Assembly: GCA_008360975.2 (NCBI GenBank)
Contig: CM039182.1
Span: 60,678,516-60,742,515, forward strand
Direction of reading: 5' to 3'
DNA length: 64,000 nucleotides
Origin: Lichenostomus cassidix
Lineage: Eukaryota > Chordata > Aves > Passeriformes > Meliphagidae
Each line of letters starts with the position of its first letter. Position 1 is the stretch's first letter. The notes beneath the pieces are model-generated. The model was not told where the DNA came from. It did no database searches and saw nothing but the letters and a program-made list of their open reading frames with translations. Both the position numbers and the translations under genes were made by a program. Shown here in pieces: positions 60,901 through 64,000 of the stretch.

Positions 60901-63900
60901 GTGCCCCATGCAAAGGGCAAGCCTGGTGAGTGCTGGGGGCTGCCTGTGGCAGCAGTCATGTCCACCACTTGCTGCTTATCCTCTCTGCATCATCTACATG
61001 GGACTGGCTCACTGGAAGCTCCCTCAGGCCATCTCCCTGGCATGTTTCATGCCAGCAGGACTTCCTGTGGATTTTCTTCTGTGGAATGGCAGCACTTAGC
61101 AGATACGGTCTGGAGCACTTCAAGTTGCCTGTGAAGGCTCATGAGCCTGGTAACAAAATATTCCTCTCTCACACATTTTGCTTTTGCCTGTTTGGGTGTT
61201 TGACTGCTATGGCAGCTCCAAGCTATCACTGCTCCCGATTGCTAAATGTTTGGAGAGTGGGATGAGCCAGTGCACCTAGTGAGCTAAAAATGCTGCAGAG
61301 GATTGGCAAGTGAGTGGTGCTGGGGAGCGGTGCTGGTGAGCTCACGGCTGGCACTGGCTTTCACCCTTTGGCTTGGGGAAGTATTTTGCGAGTTGCTGTT
61401 GCCTTTGGTGATTTCAGACTGGAGTACTCCCACCTCTGAGTCAGAACAGGGATGGTGCCCTGGCTGGCATCAGGCTGTGAAGCTGCATGTTGTGTCAGGT
61501 GAGGGTTAAACCTGGGACCACTCTGAGGAGCAAAATCCTGTCTGTTAGCATCCTGCTGGCACCTACTCCTTCTCAAGAGTTCATGGCTGGGGTGAGGATT
61601 TTTTGAACAGAGCAAAATTGAGTGGACAGGTGCTCTAGGAAACTCACAGCATTACATAGCTACAGCCACATTTTAAGCGAGGCAAATTTAATTCAAGGGG
61701 TTTATGTCCAGAATGCCTTAAAAATGTCCTCCTTTTGGACCTATCTCCCATTGTTCTTTTTGAGAGTGGTGAGGAGTTACACAAGATGGGGTTTGCATTC
61801 CAGCCAGCAATGGCTCTGTTTCAGCTGCAGGTAAGTAATCCAGCAGATAAAAGTTCAGGCTCCCCAGGGAGGGATGGCACCAGAATATAAATATATGGTC
61901 TGTAGATATTCTAATTAATAACTCATCTTTGAAATAAGTCAAGCACTTTGACTGCCTGAGATGGAATTTTTACTAGCAGGGTGTGGTGTATCCATGAGAT
62001 AAAATCCCGATACTCAAGAATGTTTAATTAAAGGGCATGATGTACTCCCATAGAAGATTGTACTCAATGGTGAAAGAAAATATTCAAATGCACAGAGTAG
62101 TCTAGTAAGCACTTTCAAAAGCCATGATTGTTATTGAGTTTTTGACACAAAATATGCCAGGAATTCTCTTCAAGATCACTCCTGCCATGAAGTAGATAAA
62201 TTGGTTAGAAAAAGGAAAAAAAAAAGGAGTTGTAATGGTTGTCCTTTGTTATCCAAGTAAACAGTACTATCCAGAATTTGTTTTCCTCTTGAAAAATTAA
62301 GTTAATATGGAATATTCAGTGAATGCTGCCTTGCCTTTCACTGTACCACTTTGCAGTGAGGTGGTAGAGGTTATCTGTGGCTCCTGGGCTCCAATACGAA
62401 ATTTGATCTGAGCACATGAGCAGCTGAATAGTCTGAACTCCCTCAATTTACAGGCAAAACACAATGATTTGTCTGCAAGTTTACACAGTCTATGCCAGTT
62501 TTGCTACCAAGAGTCATCTGTGTCCTTTCTTGACAAGATCACAAGTAAACATTTTGGGTCTGATTTTCAAAGGCCTTGAGGCATACGTTGGGATTTTTAA
62601 ATCCCCTAATGACTAGCAAGTGTCAGACTCTCCTCTACGGCAGTCACTGCCTCGGTATTTTTTGTACATCTCCATGTCACCATAATTAGGCACCAACATG
62701 CCCCTGGGTTATTTGTGTGCCTCGGTAACACATGGAGCATGTTATTGTTTGCTTCCCATGGATCAGTTGGTTTTGTTGCTTTGGGATAACAAGCACAAAG
62801 CCCCAGTGCAGGTGCTGGCCACAGTAGGTATCTGTCAGGTATCTTTTCATCCTCTGAGCTATAAGCAACAAATACCTTTTGCAAACCCCTCAGGGAATAG
62901 AAAGCCTCATTGACCAAAGCTCTGTAACTTCAGGGGGCATCACACTCCGACCAGCACCTCTGACACCTGGCTTCACACATAGCCAGCAGTATGAGGTCAG
63001 ATGGTCCTGTGATAACCAGAAGGCAAGACTGGAGGAAGAGAGAACTGAAGAGCTAAAGGAAAAGACTGTAAAGCTGTTCACCACTGATGACAGGAAGAAG
63101 ATGAAGGTATAAGTGAGCCAAGAGGAAGGCTCTTCCAGACACAGCAGAGCAAGTCCTTTGCAGCAATGCTCTGGTGCTGCACAGCAAGAGTGAGCCTATG
63201 GCAAGTCCTGTTGTATGTGACCTGCAGTGTGTTCATAAGTGCTTTTCTTTGTAGGGCTGCCCACTGCTGTGAGCTTGTTTTAAACAGCAGAGCTGCCACC
63301 ATTGCTGAGTGAGTCAAGGGGATTAGAAAGAAAAAACAGCCCCTAATGGGTCCAGCTCATGGCCAGCTGATACCTGACCAAGAGGAGAGGATGTGGAAAA
63401 AACGGTGTTAGCTGCTTTCCCCTTCCCTCTCTGGGCCTATCGGAGCAGAGCAGAGGGCATGTTCTCATCAGTAAGCAGTGATTCAACTCATCATGCCACA
63501 GTGGACTTCCTCTCTGTGCTGCTCTTAACTTCTTTTCAGAAGGCAACATCACCCTTTTGTTCAGATGGAAATATAATCCTTCCTTATGGTGGGCATATAA
63601 AGACATTGGCAAGCACCTGTTAGCCAGGTTGCAATTAATAGCACAAAGCCATGCAATCACACAACAAACCAGACAGGGAGCCTACACTTTGTAGCCTTGT
63701 TTTAGACAGCCAGTACTTCTTAAGGATAAATCTCAGCTGAATGGCTTTTCTCACTTCTTGCATCTGTGTAGTTAAAGCTAAACCTCAAACTAGCAGACAG
63801 ATAATCAAAACTGAAAAGCAGAATGATTTGGCAGATGTTTTAAGGCTGCTATTGCTTCTATAAATCCAGCAAATAGAAAAACCCCCATTGAATTTTTTTT

Positions 63901-64000
63901 TTTTTTTGTTAGGAGAGCGTATTTTGGAAAGGAGGGAGTTTCTGATTTTGGGTTTTGCATGAAGCTGGTCCCACAGAGTAGCTCCACAAGCACATCTGTA
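57996..64000 (+). other. NFATC1: NFATC1 intron 3, cut by window edge
   Basis: About 6 kb with no further NFATC1 exon. A pyrimidine-rich TCTCTGTT stretch lies near 60,318-60,360 and a T15 run at 63,893-63,907. The open frames here, including 60238-60597 and 62879-63112, have no recognisable domain. Confidence 0.75.

Noticed and set aside
61802..61830. 27-base exon-like segment before a strong gtaagt donor
   Set aside because: The acceptor is weak and the peptide does not match NFATC1, whose next exon should begin LHGYLENEP.
62879..63112. 77-codon charged frame in NFATC1 intron 3
   Set aside because: It does not match the NFATC1 sequence expected after exon 3 and has no splice sites placing it in the gene.
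1..64000. CRISPR arrays, bacterial operons, phage genes, tRNA or rRNA genes
   Set aside because: None was seen. The window is ordinary vertebrate chromosomal DNA with split genes.

Overview
The window is vertebrate nuclear DNA, most likely from a bird. It carries long, AT-rich, intron-split genes, two clear CpG-island promoters, few transposons and fairly compact introns. The bird call is inferred from protein similarity and intron size as I remember them; the species cannot be named from this sequence. Two protein-coding genes lie head to tail on the plus strand, ATP9B then NFATC1. This is the order I recall for the human 18q23 region. No bacterial genes, CRISPR arrays, tRNAs or rRNAs were seen.

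Positions 1 to about 20,560 hold the 3' half of ATP9B, a class 2 P4-type ATPase. Fifteen exons could be placed (2857 to 18881), all with GT/AG borders and all joining in frame. They encode the last 545 residues, or 556 if an 11-codon microexon is included. They cover part of the nucleotide-binding domain, the rest of the phosphorylation domain and the C-terminal membrane segments. The start of the gene lies to the left of the window. The 3' UTR probably ends at AATAAA signals near 20,495 or 20,538.

Positions 20,560 to 36,850 are intergenic. No credible gene was found. The clearest feature is a decayed LINE fragment of CR1 or L2 type near 32.1 to 32.5 kb, which keeps a recognisable reverse-transcriptase motif.

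Positions 36,850 to 43,520 form the NFATC1 promoter region, a chain of CpG islands. It includes a strong G-quadruplex candidate, a 43-base T tract, the P1 promoter with first exon alpha, and the P2 promoter with first exon beta. Both first exons end in phase 1 and splice to the shared exon 2 (48,027 to 49,125). Exon 2 holds almost the whole calcineurin-regulated region: PxIxIT site, serine-rich region, three SP repeats, nuclear localisation signal, LxVP site. Exon 3 (57,836 to 57,995) starts the Rel-homology DNA-binding domain with the [10 protein letters not shown] loop. The rest of NFATC1 lies to the right of the window, which ends inside intron 3.

The two genes are neighbours but not known to share a pathway. 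ATP9B is a Golgi membrane ATPase; NFATC1 is a calcium/calcineurin-controlled transcription factor. I found no previously undescribed system. The points most worth checking are the ATP9B microexon, the layered start-codon choice at NFATC1 P1, the T43 tract and G-quadruplex upstream of P1, a possible cryptic terminal exon in NFATC1 intron 2, and several inverted repeats in that intron.
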